NCBI GenBank assembly: GCA_040757085.1
Contig: JBFLXJ010000023.1
Span: forward strand, 128,457-192,456
DNA: 64,000 bases
Direction: 5' to 3'
Source: Bacillota bacterium
GTDB lineage: Bacteria > Bacillota > Sulfobacillia > JACIYH01
Shown piece by piece: positions 28,292 through 38,033 of this stretch (positions within the stretch are counted from its first letter, which is position 1; each line of letters begins with the position of its first letter). The notes under the pieces were generated by a model. The model saw only the letters and a list, made by a program, of their open reading frames with translations. It had not been told where the DNA came from and did not search any database. A program made the position numbers and the translations under genes.

Positions 28292-28978
28292 GTGATCGAA
28301 TTTTACGGGGTAAGCAAGGTCTACCCCAACCAGGTAACGGCCCTTCGGGACATCGACCTGCAGGTGGGCAGCGGCGAATTCGTGTTCGTGGTGGGCCCCA
28401 GCGGGGCGGGTAAGTCCACGCTGGTGAAGCTCATTTACCGGGAGGAGCTACCCACCCGGGGCAGGTTGCTGGTAGGGGGACGGGATGTGACCGCCCTGCG
28501 GCCGGGGCAGGTTCCCTACCTCAGGCGAAGCATCGGGGTGGTGTTCCAGGACTTCCGCCTCCTGCCTAACAAGACCGTGTTCGACAACGTGGCCTTCGCC
28601 ATGCGGGTGGTGGAAGCAAGTCCGCGGGAAATCAGGCGCCGGGTGCCGCAGGTGCTGGAACTGGTCGGGCTGGCCGACAAGGCCCGTGCTTACCCGGACG
28701 AGCTTTCCGGCGGCGAGCAGCAGAGGGTGGGGCTCGCCCGGGCCATTGTGAACAATCCGTCTGTCCTCCTGGCGGACGAGCCCACGGGTAATCTGGATCC
28801 CCGCACGTCCCTTGAGATCCTGCGACTGCTCCTGGATGTCAACCGGATGGGTACCACCGTGATCATGGCCACCCATGCCCGCCACCTGGTCAACGTGGCT
28901 CGCCGCCGGGTGGTGGAGCTCGATGCGGGCCGCCTGGTCCGCGACGAGTTGCGGGGTGGGTACGGCCATGAAGGTTAG
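28292..28978 (+). CDS. ftsE: Cell division ATP-binding protein FtsE
   Basis: ATPase of FtsEX, which drives cell-wall hydrolysis during growth or division. GTG 28292 gives a 228-residue protein starting MIEFYGVSKVYPN, the normal FtsE size and start; GTG 28283 adds three residues with no ribosome site. Motifs: Walker A VVGPSGAGKSTLVKLIYREE, Q-loop VVFQDFRLLPNKTVFDNVAF, signature LSGGEQQRVGLARAI, Walker B LLADEPTGNLDP, and the H-loop ATHARHLVN. Overlaps ftsX by 11 bases. Confidence 0.97.
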   Translation: MIEFYGVSKVYPNQVTALRDIDLQVGSGEFVFVVGPSGAGKSTLVKLIYREELPTRGRLLVGGRDVTALRPGQVPYLRRSIGVVFQDFRLLPNKTVFDNVAFAMRVVEASPREIRRRVPQVLELVGLADKARAYPDELSGGEQQRVGLARAIVNNPSVLLADEPTGNLDPRTSLEILRLLLDVNRMGTTVIMATHARHLVNVARRRVVELDAGRLVRDELRGGYGHEG

Positions 28979-29960
28979 GACCTGGGGTTACCTGCTTAAG
29001 GAAGCCTGGGGTAACATCCGTACCGGCAGGCTAATGGCCCTGGCCTCGGTGAGTACGGTGGCAGTGTCCCTCCTCGTCCTGGGTCTCTTCCTGGCCCTGG
29101 TGTTCAACCTGGGGCAACTGATGGCCCAGGTGGAGTCGGAGGTCCAGATCAGGGCCTTCCTGGTGATGGACGGTGTTACCGGTCAGCCCGGGGCCGGTGG
29201 CTCAGGAGCCCGCGCCGGGGCACCGGGCGGTTCGGGGACTGGTGGTGTGCCGGGCGGACAGGGCGGGTCGGGGACACTGGCCAGGCCGAACCCGGCCGAA
29301 CTGGAGGCGCAGATCAAGGAGCTGCAAGGGGTCGTTGCCGTCCGGTTCGTTAGCAAGGAAGAGGCCCTGGAACGCATGCGCCAGTCTTTCGGGGAGCGAG
29401 CGGCGGTGCTGGAGGCCGTGGAAGAGATCAATCCTCTGCCCGACTCCTTTGAGGTACAGGTGGCTCGTCCGGAACTGGTGGCACCGGTGGCCGAGGCCAT
29501 CGCCGCCCTGCCCGGGGTGGAGAAGGTGGATTACAAGCGCGACACGGTGGACAGGCTGTTCCGCCTTACAGCCGTGGTGCGGGGCCTGGGGCTGATCATG
29601 GCGGTGCTCCTGGTGCTGGGGTCGACCGTGGTGATTTCTAATACCATCAGGCTGACCGTGTTCGCCCGTCGCCGGGAGGTGGCCATCATGAAGCTGGTGG
29701 GGGCCACCGACTGGTTCATACGCTGGCCCTTCGTTTTGGAGGGTCTGGCCCTGGGGCTGGGCGGGGCGGTGCTGGCGGTGGCAGCGCTGGCGGGTGCGTA
29801 CTGGTGGGCGGCGGGAGTAGCAGCGCGGACCCTTCCCTTCCTGCCGCTTGTCGCTCCGGAGCAGGTGGTGCGCCTGACCGCGCTGCCGGTGCTGGGATTG
29901 GGGGCGCTGGTAGGCGCGCTGGGGAGCGGGGTTTCCCTACGCCGCTTCCTTCAGGTTTGA
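28968..29960 (+). CDS. ftsX: Cell division protein FtsX with Gly-rich extracellular insert
   Basis: Four-helix membrane partner of FtsE; the large outer loop contacts a peptidoglycan hydrolase. 330 residues from ATG 28968. The first membrane segment ([20 protein letters not shown]) is followed by the outer domain, which ends [13 protein letters not shown], then three further segments ending SLRRFLQV. Between about residues 68 and 105 sits a low-complexity insert of Gly/Ser/Ala/Pro ([16 protein letters not shown] and similar), absent from ordinary FtsX. The conserved PDSFEVQV and the [20 protein letters not shown] coupling region are intact. The likely hydrolase partner is the next gene. Confidence 0.95.
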   Translation: MKVRTWGYLLKEAWGNIRTGRLMALASVSTVAVSLLVLGLFLALVFNLGQLMAQVESEVQIRAFLVMDGVTGQPGAGGSGARAGAPGGSGTGGVPGGQGGSGTLARPNPAELEAQIKELQGVVAVRFVSKEEALERMRQSFGERAAVLEAVEEINPLPDSFEVQVARPELVAPVAEAIAALPGVEKVDYKRDTVDRLFRLTAVVRGLGLIMAVLLVLGSTVVISNTIRLTVFARRREVAIMKLVGATDWFIRWPFVLEGLALGLGGAVLAVAALAGAYWWAAGVAARTLPFLPLVAPEQVVRLTALPVLGLGALVGALGSGVSLRRFLQV

Positions 29961-29992
29961 GCGGTGGGGCGTGGCTGCGCAGGCAGGCACGG

Positions 29993-31225
29993 ATGGGGGT
30001 GATGGGGCTGCCGGAGGCGAACCGATCAAGGGGCCGGAGGTTCCGCTCCGCCCGGGCGATACGGGCATACATAGCAGGGTGCCTGGTCCTGGCACTGCTG
30101 CTGGGTATGGTTTGGGCGGCGGGCTGGCCGTCTCCAGGGGTGGCTGCCTCCACTGAGGAGGAGTTGCAGAAGAAGGAAGCCGAGTTGCAGAAGCGGCTTC
30201 AGCAGATCGAGCGTAAGATCGCCGAGTACGAGCGCCTCCTCACCCAGTCGCGGGGAAAGGAAAGGGAAGTACGCAAGGAGCTGCTGCGGCTCGAGAGGGA
30301 GCTGGACCTCACCCGCAAGGATTTGGCCTACCTGCAGAACCGCCTGCGGGTTACCGGGCAGCAACTTGAGCAAACCAGGGCCGAACTCGAGCGAACGCAA
30401 AGGGAACTGGAGTGGCGCACGCAGCTGCTGGGCCGGCGCCTGCGGGCACTGTACGAATCAGGGCCGGTGAGCTACCTGGAAGTCCTCCTGGGGGCGACCA
30501 GCTTTTCGGACTTTCTTACCCGGGTTGAGTTCCTGCAACTGATCGCCGCCCAGGACGTCCAGATCATGGTCAGCGTTCAGGAGTTGCGGGACCAGGTGGC
30601 GGCCAAGAAGGCGCGCCTTGAGGAGTTGCAGGCCCGGCTGCAGGACCTGCATGCGCGTACCCAGGAGAAAGAAGCCACCGTGCGGGCTCAGACCGTCAGC
30701 CGCCAGAAGCTGCTGGTCACCATCCAGAATCAGGCGGAAGAGTACGAGCGTGCCCTGGACGAACTGGAAGAACTGTCCCGGCAACTGGAAAAGGAGATCG
30801 CCGCCATCCAGGCCCAGTACGGACTGGGCAAGCGCGACCTGCACATGATCCGGCCGGTGGAAGGGTACCTCTCCTCCCGGTTCGGTAACCGGTTCCATCC
30901 CATCATCCGCAAGTGGAGGATGCACACGGGCATCGACATCGGTGCTCCCGAAGGGCGTTCCATCGTGGCTGCCGAATCGGGCCGGGTGATGACGGCAGGC
31001 TGGCTCGGTGGTTATGGCAAGACGGTGACCATCGACCACGGCGGCGGCATCTCCACCCTGTATGCCCACATGTCGGAAATCCTGGTTTCGGCAGGGCAGA
31101 TGGTGCAGAAGGGGCAGGTGATCGGAAGGGTGGGCAGTACGGGTCTGTCCACCGGACCTCACCTGCACTTTGAGGTGCGTGTCAACGGTAAGCCCAATGA
31201 TCCCCTGCGCTGGGTGCGGTACTGA
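29993..31225 (+). CDS. Coiled-coil M23 (LytM) peptidase, EnvC/PcsB-like
   Basis: Likely FtsEX-controlled murein endopeptidase. 410 residues from ATG 29993 (ATG 30002 also possible); a basic stretch precedes a membrane segment or signal peptide ([20 protein letters not shown]). Residues 50-275 form a long coiled coil (e.g. [20 protein letters not shown]) as in EnvC and PcsB. The C-terminal LytM domain is catalytically complete: [20 protein letters not shown] carries the His and Asp ligands and [12 protein letters not shown] the HxH motif, whereas E. coli EnvC has lost them. It should therefore cleave peptidoglycan itself. ftsE-ftsX lie directly upstream. Confidence 0.9.
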   Translation: MGVMGLPEANRSRGRRFRSARAIRAYIAGCLVLALLLGMVWAAGWPSPGVAASTEEELQKKEAELQKRLQQIERKIAEYERLLTQSRGKEREVRKELLRLERELDLTRKDLAYLQNRLRVTGQQLEQTRAELERTQRELEWRTQLLGRRLRALYESGPVSYLEVLLGATSFSDFLTRVEFLQLIAAQDVQIMVSVQELRDQVAAKKARLEELQARLQDLHARTQEKEATVRAQTVSRQKLLVTIQNQAEEYERALDELEELSRQLEKEIAAIQAQYGLGKRDLHMIRPVEGYLSSRFGNRFHPIIRKWRMHTGIDIGAPEGRSIVAAESGRVMTAGWLGGYGKTVTIDHGGGISTLYAHMSEILVSAGQMVQKGQVIGRVGSTGLSTGPHLHFEVRVNGKPNDPLRWVRY

Positions 31226-31241
31226 TCCGGTACTGATACGG

Positions 31242-31270
31242 TTGAGCACACCCGGGGCATATGCTAAACT
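31242..31270 (+). promoter_or_regulatory. Sigma-A-type promoter before ctpA
   Basis: TTGAGC (31242-31247), 17-base spacer and TAAACT (31265-31270), with TGC just upstream as an extended -10. Expected transcript start about 31277, which falls inside the hairpin at 31273. Confidence 0.65.
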
Positions 31271-31272
31271 AG

Positions 31273-31301
31273 GGGCCGGGTAACGCCGGCCCTCATTTTT
31301 T
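31273..31301 (+). terminator. Hairpin with T-run directly after the ctpA promoter
   Basis: GGGCCGG (31273-31279) and CCGGCCC (31286-31292) form an exact 7-bp stem followed by six T at 31296-31301. It can end transcripts from the ftsE-ftsX-peptidase genes, and because a promoter sits just ahead of it, might also act on ctpA mRNA as an attenuator. Confidence 0.75.
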
Positions 31302-31332
31302 GTCCCCAGGCGAGTTCGAGGGAGAGTGGCCC

Positions 31333-32589
31333 ATGGAGCACAGGGGATTCATATCCCGGCAGAAGATCAGGGAGGGTCTGGCCCGGCGTCGGCGCCGGCA
31401 GACCCAGCGGGTGGTGCTGGGCGCCATCCTCCTGGTCGTCCTTTCCAGCCTGGTTACCTACTCCGTCTTCGGGGCAGGCACACCGGGTCTGGCTTCCCAC
31501 AGCGATCCCCGCATCGGCAAGCTGTGGACCATCATTCGCCTGGTACAGGAACAGTACGTCGACGGACCCGTCGACGTGAACAAGCTGCTGGAGGGTGCCT
31601 ACGAAGGGGTAGTACGGGCCCTGGGGGATCCTCACTCGAACTACCTGACCAAAGAGGCCTACGAAGAGTGGATCATAGATATCGGGGGCCGTTACGCCGG
31701 GGTGGGGATGACCATCATTGACCGGGACGGTGTGGTGGAAGTTGTGCGGCCGTTCCCGGGTACCCCCGCCCACAAGGCCGGTCTCCGTCCGGGCGATCGT
31801 ATCATCAAGGTGGACGACCGCGATGTCGTCGGCCTGACCGCCGATGACGTGGCCAACATGGTGCGCGGGCAGCCCGGGACCCGCGTTAAGCTGACCATCG
31901 AGCGGGACGTCGACGGTGCCGTTCAGGTCCTCGATTTCGAACTGGTGCGGGCCAGCATCCAGGTGCCGGCCGTGGAAGCGGCGGGGCTGCTGCCCGGCGG
32001 GATCGGCTACATCCAGCTAACCAGTTTCAACGAGAACGCCTACGACCAGACCCGGGCCGCCCTGGACACCCTGCAAAAACAGGGGATGCGGGCACTGGTT
32101 CTGGACCTGCGCCACAACGGTGGGGGAGCTCTGGATCAGGCCGTGAAGATAGCCGGGCTCCTGGTGCCCCGGGGCGTGGTGGTGTCGGTGGTGGGAAGGG
32201 ACGGGCGCAGGGAGGAGTACAGGGGCGAGGGGCCCGGGCTGGGCAAGCCCCTGGTGGTGCTGGTGGATGGCTATACCGCCAGCGCTTCCGAGATCGTGGC
32301 CGGGGCAGTGCGGGATTACGGCGTCGGCAAGCTGGTGGGCACCAAGACGTTCGGCAAGGGATCGGTGCAGCACCTCTTCCCCCTTCCCGATGGTTCCGGG
32401 GTGCGGGTCACGGTGGCCAAGTACTACACGCCCAGCGGGGCGTCCATCCATAAAGTCGGTCTTACCCCTGACGTAGAAGTGGTCCTCCCCCAGGGCGAGA
32501 TGCCCGTGGCGCCCGTGGACGGGAACAAACTCGATGCCCAGGTGGCTAAGGCTCTGGAAGTGGTGAAGGGCCTCCTGGGAGAGCGGTGA
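31333..32589 (+). CDS. ctpA: S41 C-terminal processing protease (CtpA/CtpB family)
   Basis: Membrane-anchored serine protease that trims exported proteins. 418 residues from ATG 31333 (GGGAGAG upstream). A single membrane segment near residues 28-48 (VVLGAILLVVLSSLVTYSVF) is followed by a PDZ domain (residues about 95-180, GVGMTIIDRDGVVEVVRPFP to VRGQPGTRVKLTIERDV) and the catalytic core. The nucleophilic Ser lies in VDGYTASASEIVAGAVRDYG and the catalytic Lys in VGTKTFGKGSVQHLF. In Bacillus subtilis the equivalent CtpB cleaves SpoIVFA during spore formation; a similar role here is an inference from gene order. Confidence 0.95.
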   Translation: MEHRGFISRQKIREGLARRRRRQTQRVVLGAILLVVLSSLVTYSVFGAGTPGLASHSDPRIGKLWTIIRLVQEQYVDGPVDVNKLLEGAYEGVVRALGDPHSNYLTKEAYEEWIIDIGGRYAGVGMTIIDRDGVVEVVRPFPGTPAHKAGLRPGDRIIKVDDRDVVGLTADDVANMVRGQPGTRVKLTIERDVDGAVQVLDFELVRASIQVPAVEAAGLLPGGIGYIQLTSFNENAYDQTRAALDTLQKQGMRALVLDLRHNGGGALDQAVKIAGLLVPRGVVVSVVGRDGRREEYRGEGPGLGKPLVVLVDGYTASASEIVAGAVRDYGVGKLVGTKTFGKGSVQHLFPLPDGSGVRVTVAKYYTPSGASIHKVGLTPDVEVVLPQGEMPVAPVDGNKLDAQVAKALEVVKGLLGER

Positions 32590-32593
32590 TGGA

Positions 32594-33856
32594 ATGCGTC
32601 CATTTCTGGACCTGGGGCTGGCCATCCTGCGGGTCCTGCCGTCTGCCCTGTTCGAGCCCACGTACGCCATAGCTTTCTGGCTGGTGGTCCTCCTCGTGTT
32701 CTTCCAGTACCGTCGGGTGGCGGGCATGGAAGAGCGCCTGTACGGGTTCGTGAAGAACCAGCCCGGCCACCAGACCATCCTGGCCGCCGCCCAGGGCCTG
32801 GTAGGCGGGTTGATCGGCAGCTTCATCCTGGTGTTCGTGGGGGTATCCCTATCGGGGGCTGGTATCCAGTACCTGCTGCCGGTAGCCCTGCTCCTGTACG
32901 TGCTCAGCCCGCGCCTCATGTGCTTCTCGTACGCGGGCGGGATTGTTGCCGTCCTCTACCTGCTGTTTGGCTTCCCCCCGGTGAGCGTGGGTGGCATCAT
33001 GGCCCTGGTGGGGATCCTGCACCTCACCGAGAGCCTCCTCATCTGGCTGAGCGGTCATACCTGTGCCACCCCGGTGGTGATCCGCAATCAACGGCGGGAG
33101 CTGGTGGGGGCGTTCAGCCTGCAAAAGTTCTGGCCCGTCCCCATCGTGGTGCTGGTGTTGCTGGCGGTTCCCGACCCCAGCCAACTGGGCGGGCTCATCG
33201 AGATGCCGGACTGGTGGCCCCTCCTGCGCGCCGACCGGTTGGTGAACCCGGACACCGCCGTCTACGCCCTGCTGCCGGTGATGGCCGCGGTTGGTTACGC
33301 CGAGGTGGCGATCACCGATCTGCCCCGCCAGGTGAGCCGGCGCACGGCGGTGCGTCTGGCCGGGTACAGCGTGGCGTTGCTGGTGCTGGCGGTGGCGGCA
33401 TCCCGGGCAGCCTGGATGGAGTGGCCGGCCGCGCTGTTTGGCCCCCTCGGCCATGAGGTGGTGGTGCGCCGGTCCCTGCGACGGGAGATGAGGGGGGAGC
33501 CCTGGCTGCGGCCCACGGGGGCGGGGGTAAGGATCCTGGACGTGATGCCGGGGTCGCCGGCATCTCAGATGGGCCTGGGTCCGGGTGACACCCTGTTGGC
33601 GATCAACGGGGAGCCCGTGCATGCAGGCCATCACATTCACGAGATCCTGGGGCAACCTTACCTGTGGCTCGAACTCACGGTCAGGCGGCCCGACGGGCAG
33701 TTGCAGCGGCTGGTGTGGCGGGGCCAGGTAGAGCGCCTGGGGATTATCCCGCTGCCAGGGCCCGGAGAAGCGACGGAGGCTCAGGTGCGACCTGCCCGTT
33801 CGCCCCTGCTACAGTTGCTGGAAGGCTGGTGGCGACGGTTGCATAGCCGGCGCTGA
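32594..33856 (+). CDS. Polytopic membrane PDZ-domain protein, MinJ-like
   Basis: 420 residues from ATG 32594, five bases after ctpA. About eight hydrophobic segments cover residues 8-270 (e.g. TYAIAFWLVVLLVFFQY, VALLLYVLSPRLMCFSYAGG, PVPIVVLVLLAVPDPS). Residues about 295-390 are a PDZ domain (VRILDVMPGSPASQMGLGPG, DTLLAINGEPVHA). In Bacillus subtilis MinJ has the same layout and sits in the ctpB-minJ-uvrB neighbourhood, where it bridges DivIVA and MinD to place the septum. Sequence identity cannot be judged here; I call it MinJ-like by architecture and position. The next gene, uvrB, follows after 57 bases. Confidence 0.75.
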   Translation: MRPFLDLGLAILRVLPSALFEPTYAIAFWLVVLLVFFQYRRVAGMEERLYGFVKNQPGHQTILAAAQGLVGGLIGSFILVFVGVSLSGAGIQYLLPVALLLYVLSPRLMCFSYAGGIVAVLYLLFGFPPVSVGGIMALVGILHLTESLLIWLSGHTCATPVVIRNQRRELVGAFSLQKFWPVPIVVLVLLAVPDPSQLGGLIEMPDWWPLLRADRLVNPDTAVYALLPVMAAVGYAEVAITDLPRQVSRRTAVRLAGYSVALLVLAVAASRAAWMEWPAALFGPLGHEVVVRRSLRREMRGEPWLRPTGAGVRILDVMPGSPASQMGLGPGDTLLAINGEPVHAGHHIHEILGQPYLWLELTVRRPDGQLQRLVWRGQVERLGIIPLPGPGEATEAQVRPARSPLLQLLEGWWRRLHSRR

Positions 33857-33913
33857 CGCAGGTCGGGCGCGCGGTGATGGTGCGGGTCGCAAGGCGTTGA
33901 GGGGAGATGGGCG

Positions 33914-36127
33914 GTGCAGTTCCGCCTGGTATCGGACTTCAGGCCGCGTGGTGACCAGCCGGAGGCGATCGCCCGGCTGGTCGAGGGCCTCAAGAAAGGC
34001 TACCGTCACCAGACGTTGCTGGGGATCACCGGTAGCGGAAAGACCTACGTTGCCTCCCAGGTGATTGCCCACGTGCAGCGGCCCGCCCTGGTCATCTCCC
34101 ACAACAAGATCCTGGCCGCCCAGTTGTGCTCGGAGTTCAAGGAATTCTTCCCGGAAAACGCGGTGGAATACTTCGTCAGCTACTACGACTACTACCAGCC
34201 CGAGGCGTACCTACCCCAAACCGACACCTATATCGAGAAGGACACCCTGATCAACGACGAGATTGACAAGCTTCGCCACGCCGCCACCACTGCCCTGTTC
34301 GAGCGGCGGGACGTGATCGTGGTGGCGTCGGTGTCGTGCATATACGGCTTGGGCGATCCCTCCGACTACCGCGACCTCTGCCTGTCGCTGCGCGTGGGCC
34401 AGCGTCGCAGCCGGGACGAGATCCTGCGCAAGCTGGTGGACATCCAGTACGAGCGCAACGACATCAACTTCGTGCGGGGGAAGTTCCGGGTGCGGGGAGA
34501 CGTGATCGAGGTATTCCCGGCCTCGTATACGGAACGGGCGGTGCGCATCGAGCTTTTCGGAGACGAGATCGAGCGCATCACCGAAGTGGACGTGCTCACG
34601 GGCGAGGTGCTGGGGGAGCGCTACCACGTGGCCATCTTCCCGGCCAGCCACTACGTGACCACCGATGAGAAGATGGAGCGAGCCATCGCCTCCATCGAGG
34701 CGGAGCTGGCCGAGCGGCTGGAATACTTCCGGTCGCGGGGCAAGCTGCTGGAGGCCCAGCGTCTGGAGCAGCGCACCCGTTACGACCTGGAGATGCTGCG
34801 GGAAGTGGGGTACTGTCCGGGCATCGAGAACTATTCCCGCCACCTGACGGGGCGGCGGCCGGGAGAGCCGCCCTACACGCTGCTGGACTTCTTTCCCGAG
34901 GACTACCTGCTCATCATCGACGAATCCCATGTGACCATCCCCCAGTTGCGCGCCATGTACCACGGCGATCGCACCCGCAAGGATTCCCTGGTGGAGTATG
35001 GATTCCGTCTTCCGTCGGCCTACGACAACCGTCCCCTCACCTTCGAGGAATTCGAAAACCGGGTGGGCCAGGTTATATACATGTCGGCCACCCCCGGCCC
35101 CTACGAACTGGAGAAGTCGGAGCAGGTGGTGGAGTTGGTGGTGCGCCCCACGGGCCTGGTGGACCCCGAGGTGGAGGTGCGCCCCACCCGCGGGCAGGTG
35201 GATGACCTGCTGGGGGAAATCCGCAAGCGGGTGGCCAAGAACCAGCGAGTACTGGTGACCACCCTCACCAAGCGGATGGCCGAGGACCTGAGCGATTACC
35301 TGCGGGAGATGGGCGTGCGGGTGCGCTATATGCACTCGGAGGTGGACACCCTGGAGCGCATGGAGTTAGTGCGGGATCTGCGCCTGGGCGCCTTCGACGT
35401 GCTGGTGGGCATCAACCTGCTGCGGGAAGGGCTCGACCTGCCCGAGGTTTCCCTGGTGGCCATCCTGGATGCCGATCAGGAAGGGTTCCTGCGCTCGGAC
35501 ACTGCCCTCATCCAGACCATTGGCCGGGCGGCGCGCAATGCCGAGGGCCGGGTGATCATGTACGCCGACACCATCACCGATTCCATGCGCCGGGCCATAG
35601 AGGAGACAGAGCGACGCCGGCGCAAGCAGATCGAGTACAACCGGCGCCACGGGATCACCCCGCAGACCGTCAAGAAGGCCGTGCGGGAAGTCATCGAGGC
35701 TACCCGGGTGGCCCAGAAGGGCCCCGAATACCTGGTGGGCAAGGATCTCCGCGAGATTGCCCCCCGGGACATTCCCGCCCTGGTGGCGAGGCTTCAGAAA
35801 GAAATGAAGGAGGCGGCCCGCCGCCTGGAGTTCGAGCACGCCGCCACCCTGCGCGACATGATATTCGAGCTAGAGCAACGCGCCGCCGCCTCCGCCGTTC
35901 CCATCCGGAGGTGCCTGGCCCAAGCTGGCTCCCACCCAGGCCCTGCCGGCACCCCACGCAATGTCGGCCCCGGCACGCGCGCCCCTGATGGCGGCCGCGA
36001 CGGCACGCAAGCCGAGCCTGCCGGTTGCCCGGGAGGGGGTCAAGGGCGTGGCGCAGCCCGGCAGCACGTCCTCAGGTGCGGAGGCGGGGGTCGAGGGCGT
36101 CGCGGAGGCCGTCGCCGAACAGGTTGA
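33914..36127 (+). CDS. uvrB: Excinuclease ABC subunit B with an unusual C-terminal tail
   Basis: DNA damage-recognition helicase subunit of UvrABC. 737 residues from GTG 33914 (GGGGAGA upstream). Motifs: Walker [21 protein letters not shown], the beta-hairpin region [59 protein letters not shown]-type segment, and [19 protein letters not shown]. The UVR motif for UvrC contact ([20 protein letters not shown]) ends near residue 660, where UvrB normally stops. The remaining 76 residues are Gly/Arg/Pro-rich and overlap dppC on the other strand by 56 bases, so a lost stop or read-through into intergenic DNA is likely. Confidence 0.97.
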   Translation: MQFRLVSDFRPRGDQPEAIARLVEGLKKGYRHQTLLGITGSGKTYVASQVIAHVQRPALVISHNKILAAQLCSEFKEFFPENAVEYFVSYYDYYQPEAYLPQTDTYIEKDTLINDEIDKLRHAATTALFERRDVIVVASVSCIYGLGDPSDYRDLCLSLRVGQRRSRDEILRKLVDIQYERNDINFVRGKFRVRGDVIEVFPASYTERAVRIELFGDEIERITEVDVLTGEVLGERYHVAIFPASHYVTTDEKMERAIASIEAELAERLEYFRSRGKLLEAQRLEQRTRYDLEMLREVGYCPGIENYSRHLTGRRPGEPPYTLLDFFPEDYLLIIDESHVTIPQLRAMYHGDRTRKDSLVEYGFRLPSAYDNRPLTFEEFENRVGQVIYMSATPGPYELEKSEQVVELVVRPTGLVDPEVEVRPTRGQVDDLLGEIRKRVAKNQRVLVTTLTKRMAEDLSDYLREMGVRVRYMHSEVDTLERMELVRDLRLGAFDVLVGINLLREGLDLPEVSLVAILDADQEGFLRSDTALIQTIGRAARNAEGRVIMYADTITDSMRRAIEETERRRRKQIEYNRRHGITPQTVKKAVREVIEATRVAQKGPEYLVGKDLREIAPRDIPALVARLQKEMKEAARRLEFEHAATLRDMIFELEQRAAASAVPIRRCLAQAGSHPGPAGTPRNVGPGTRAPDGGRDGTQAEPAGCPGGGQGRGAARQHVLRCGGGGRGRRGGRRRTG

Positions 36128-36965
36128 AGCCAAGTACCACCAGCATGATGGCCAGGCCCGGATAGGTACATACGTGGGGGTGGGTGGTGAGGAAGCGGCG
36201 GCCGTCGGCCAGCATGAGCCCCCACTCCGGCTGGGGCCGCTGGGCGCCGAGGCCCAGGAATCCCAGGGCGGCTGCCTCCAGGATGGCGCTCCCCACCCCC
36301 AGGGTAGCCTGCACTATGAGGGGTGCGAGCGTGTTGGGGAGCACATGGCGTGCCAGCACACGCAGTTCGCGGTTGCCCACCGCGCGGGCGGCCTGCACGT
36401 ATTCTGTTTCCTTGATGGCCAGTATCGATCCCCGTACCAGGCGGGCGTAAGTGGGTACTCCCACGATGCCTACGGCGATCATGCAGTTGACCAGGCCCGG
36501 CCCCATCATGGCCATGATGGCGATGGCCAGCAGGATGCTCGGGAAAGCCAGCATGATGTCCATGATGCGCATGATGATGGAGTCGGCGCGGCCGCCGTAA
36601 AAGCCGGCGATGGATCCCAGAACCACCCCTATGCTGAGCCCGATTCCCACCGCGATCACGCCCACCTGCAGGGTGATGCGGGTGCCGTAGATGATGCGAC
36701 TCAAGATGTCCCGCCCCAGGTCGTCGGTGCCGAGCAGGTGGCGGGAACTCGGACCCTGTAGTTGCTCGGGCATGTTCCCGGCCGTGGGGGAGTAGGGGGC
36801 CAGCCAGGGAGCGAAGAGGGCGGTGAGCACGAGCAGCACTGCGATACCCAGGCCAGCCATGGCGGCGGGGTTGCGGCGCAGCCTCCTCCACACTTCCGGG
36901 CTGCGCCTGGGCCGTGCAGCCCCGGAGGCCCTATTGGTAGCGGATGCGGGGGTCGAGGAAGACAT
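36072..36965 (-). CDS. dppC: Peptide/nickel-type ABC transporter permease (DppC/OppC)
   Basis: Membrane-spanning permease of a periplasmic-binding-protein-dependent importer. 297 residues; N-terminal cytoplasmic tail [20 protein letters not shown] then about six membrane segments. The DppC-type entry loop [20 protein letters not shown] is present, as is the EAA loop [20 protein letters not shown] used for ATPase contact. Forms a minus-strand operon dppA-dppB-dppC; start overlaps dppB by 35 bases. ATPase genes (dppD/F) do not follow within this window; the cluster ends here against uvrB. Confidence 0.93.
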   Translation of the reverse strand: MSSSTPASATNRASGAARPRRSPEVWRRLRRNPAAMAGLGIAVLLVLTALFAPWLAPYSPTAGNMPEQLQGPSSRHLLGTDDLGRDILSRIIYGTRITLQVGVIAVGIGLSIGVVLGSIAGFYGGRADSIIMRIMDIMLAFPSILLAIAIMAMMGPGLVNCMIAVGIVGVPTYARLVRGSILAIKETEYVQAARAVGNRELRVLARHVLPNTLAPLIVQATLGVGSAILEAAALGFLGLGAQRPQPEWGLMLADGRRFLTTHPHVCTYPGLAIMLVVLGFNLFGDGLRDALDPRLRT

Positions 36966-37935
36966 AGATCACGTCCACCAGGAGGTTCACCAGCACGAAG
37001 CCGGTGGCGATGAGCAAAACCACGCCCTGCACCTGGGGGTAGTCGCGGGAGTAGATGGCGTCCACGGCGAACTTGCCCAGGCCTGGCCACGAGAAAATGG
37101 TTTCGGTGAGGACGGCCCCTCCCAGGAGGCGTCCCACGGTGAGTCCCACCACGGTGACTACGGGGATGAGAGCGTTCTTGAGGGCGTGCTTGTAGATGAC
37201 CACCCGCTCCGCCAGGCCTTTCGACCGGGCGGTGCGGATGTAATCCTGCCTGATCACCTCCAGCATGCTGGACCGCGTCATGCGGGCAATGATGGCCATC
37301 TGGATGGCCCCCAGGGCCACGCTGGGGAGAACCAGGTGCGCCAGGGCGTCCCAGAAGGCGGTGCTGTTGCGCGTGAGAATGGCATCCAGGAGATGCAGGC
37401 CGGTTATGGAGGTCAGGTGCACGTCTACGGAAAGGCGCCCCGAAAGCGGCAGCCATCCCAGGGCGACCCCGAACAGGAAGATGAGCATGAGCCCCAGCCA
37501 GAAGACGGGCATGGAAACCCCCGCCACCGCCAGGACCATGCTCAGGTTGTCCCACACCGAGTACTGGCGGACGGCGGCGATGACACCCAGGAGCACCCCC
37601 GCGGTTACCGCCAGGAGGAGGGCACAGATGGTCAGTTCCAGGGTGGCGGGGAAACGCACCGCTATCTCTCGCGTGACCTTCTCCTGCGTGCGGATGGAAC
37701 GTCCCAGGTCCCCCTGCACTGCCCGGGCCAGGAAGCGGCCGTACTGGATGTACAGGGGGTCGTAGAGGCCCAGTTCCCGGCGCAATTCTTCCGCTCGCTG
37801 GGGAGATGCCTTTTCCCCCAGCATCACCAGCACGGGGTCACCCGGGATGAGATGCATGATCAGAAAGACGACGACGGAGATCCCCAGCAAGACCGGGATT
37901 ATGGCGATGAGGCGTCGTAGGATGTAGCTCGTCAT
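36931..37935 (-). CDS. dppB: Peptide/nickel-type ABC transporter permease (DppB/OppB)
   Basis: 334 residues; starts MTSYILRRLIAIIPVLLGIS, the typical DppB first membrane segment, followed by LIPGDPVLVMLGEKASPQRA. The EAA loop (DYIRTARSKGLAERVVIYKH) and the final [20 protein letters not shown] are canonical. A 98-base gap with GC-rich potential stems separates it from the binding-protein gene upstream. Acts with DppC and an ATPase not seen nearby. Confidence 0.95.
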   Translation of the reverse strand: MTSYILRRLIAIIPVLLGISVVVFLIMHLIPGDPVLVMLGEKASPQRAEELRRELGLYDPLYIQYGRFLARAVQGDLGRSIRTQEKVTREIAVRFPATLELTICALLLAVTAGVLLGVIAAVRQYSVWDNLSMVLAVAGVSMPVFWLGLMLIFLFGVALGWLPLSGRLSVDVHLTSITGLHLLDAILTRNSTAFWDALAHLVLPSVALGAIQMAIIARMTRSSMLEVIRQDYIRTARSKGLAERVVIYKHALKNALIPVVTVVGLTVGRLLGGAVLTETIFSWPGLGKFAVDAIYSRDYPQVQGVVLLIATGFVLVNLLVDVIYVFLDPRIRYQ

Positions 37936-38033
37936 GTCTGCTGGAGATCCCCCGTACGTGTGGAGGGGGGCCGGCCCCGGCGTGCCCTGGCAGGAGTTAC
38001 GCCCCGGCGCCGGTCACCCGGCCCCCGTCCCGG

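Noticed and set aside
37936-38033. Gap between dppA and dppB as a terminator
   Set aside because: GC-rich with possible stems but no exact stem and T-run on the minus strand; dppABC reads as one operon.
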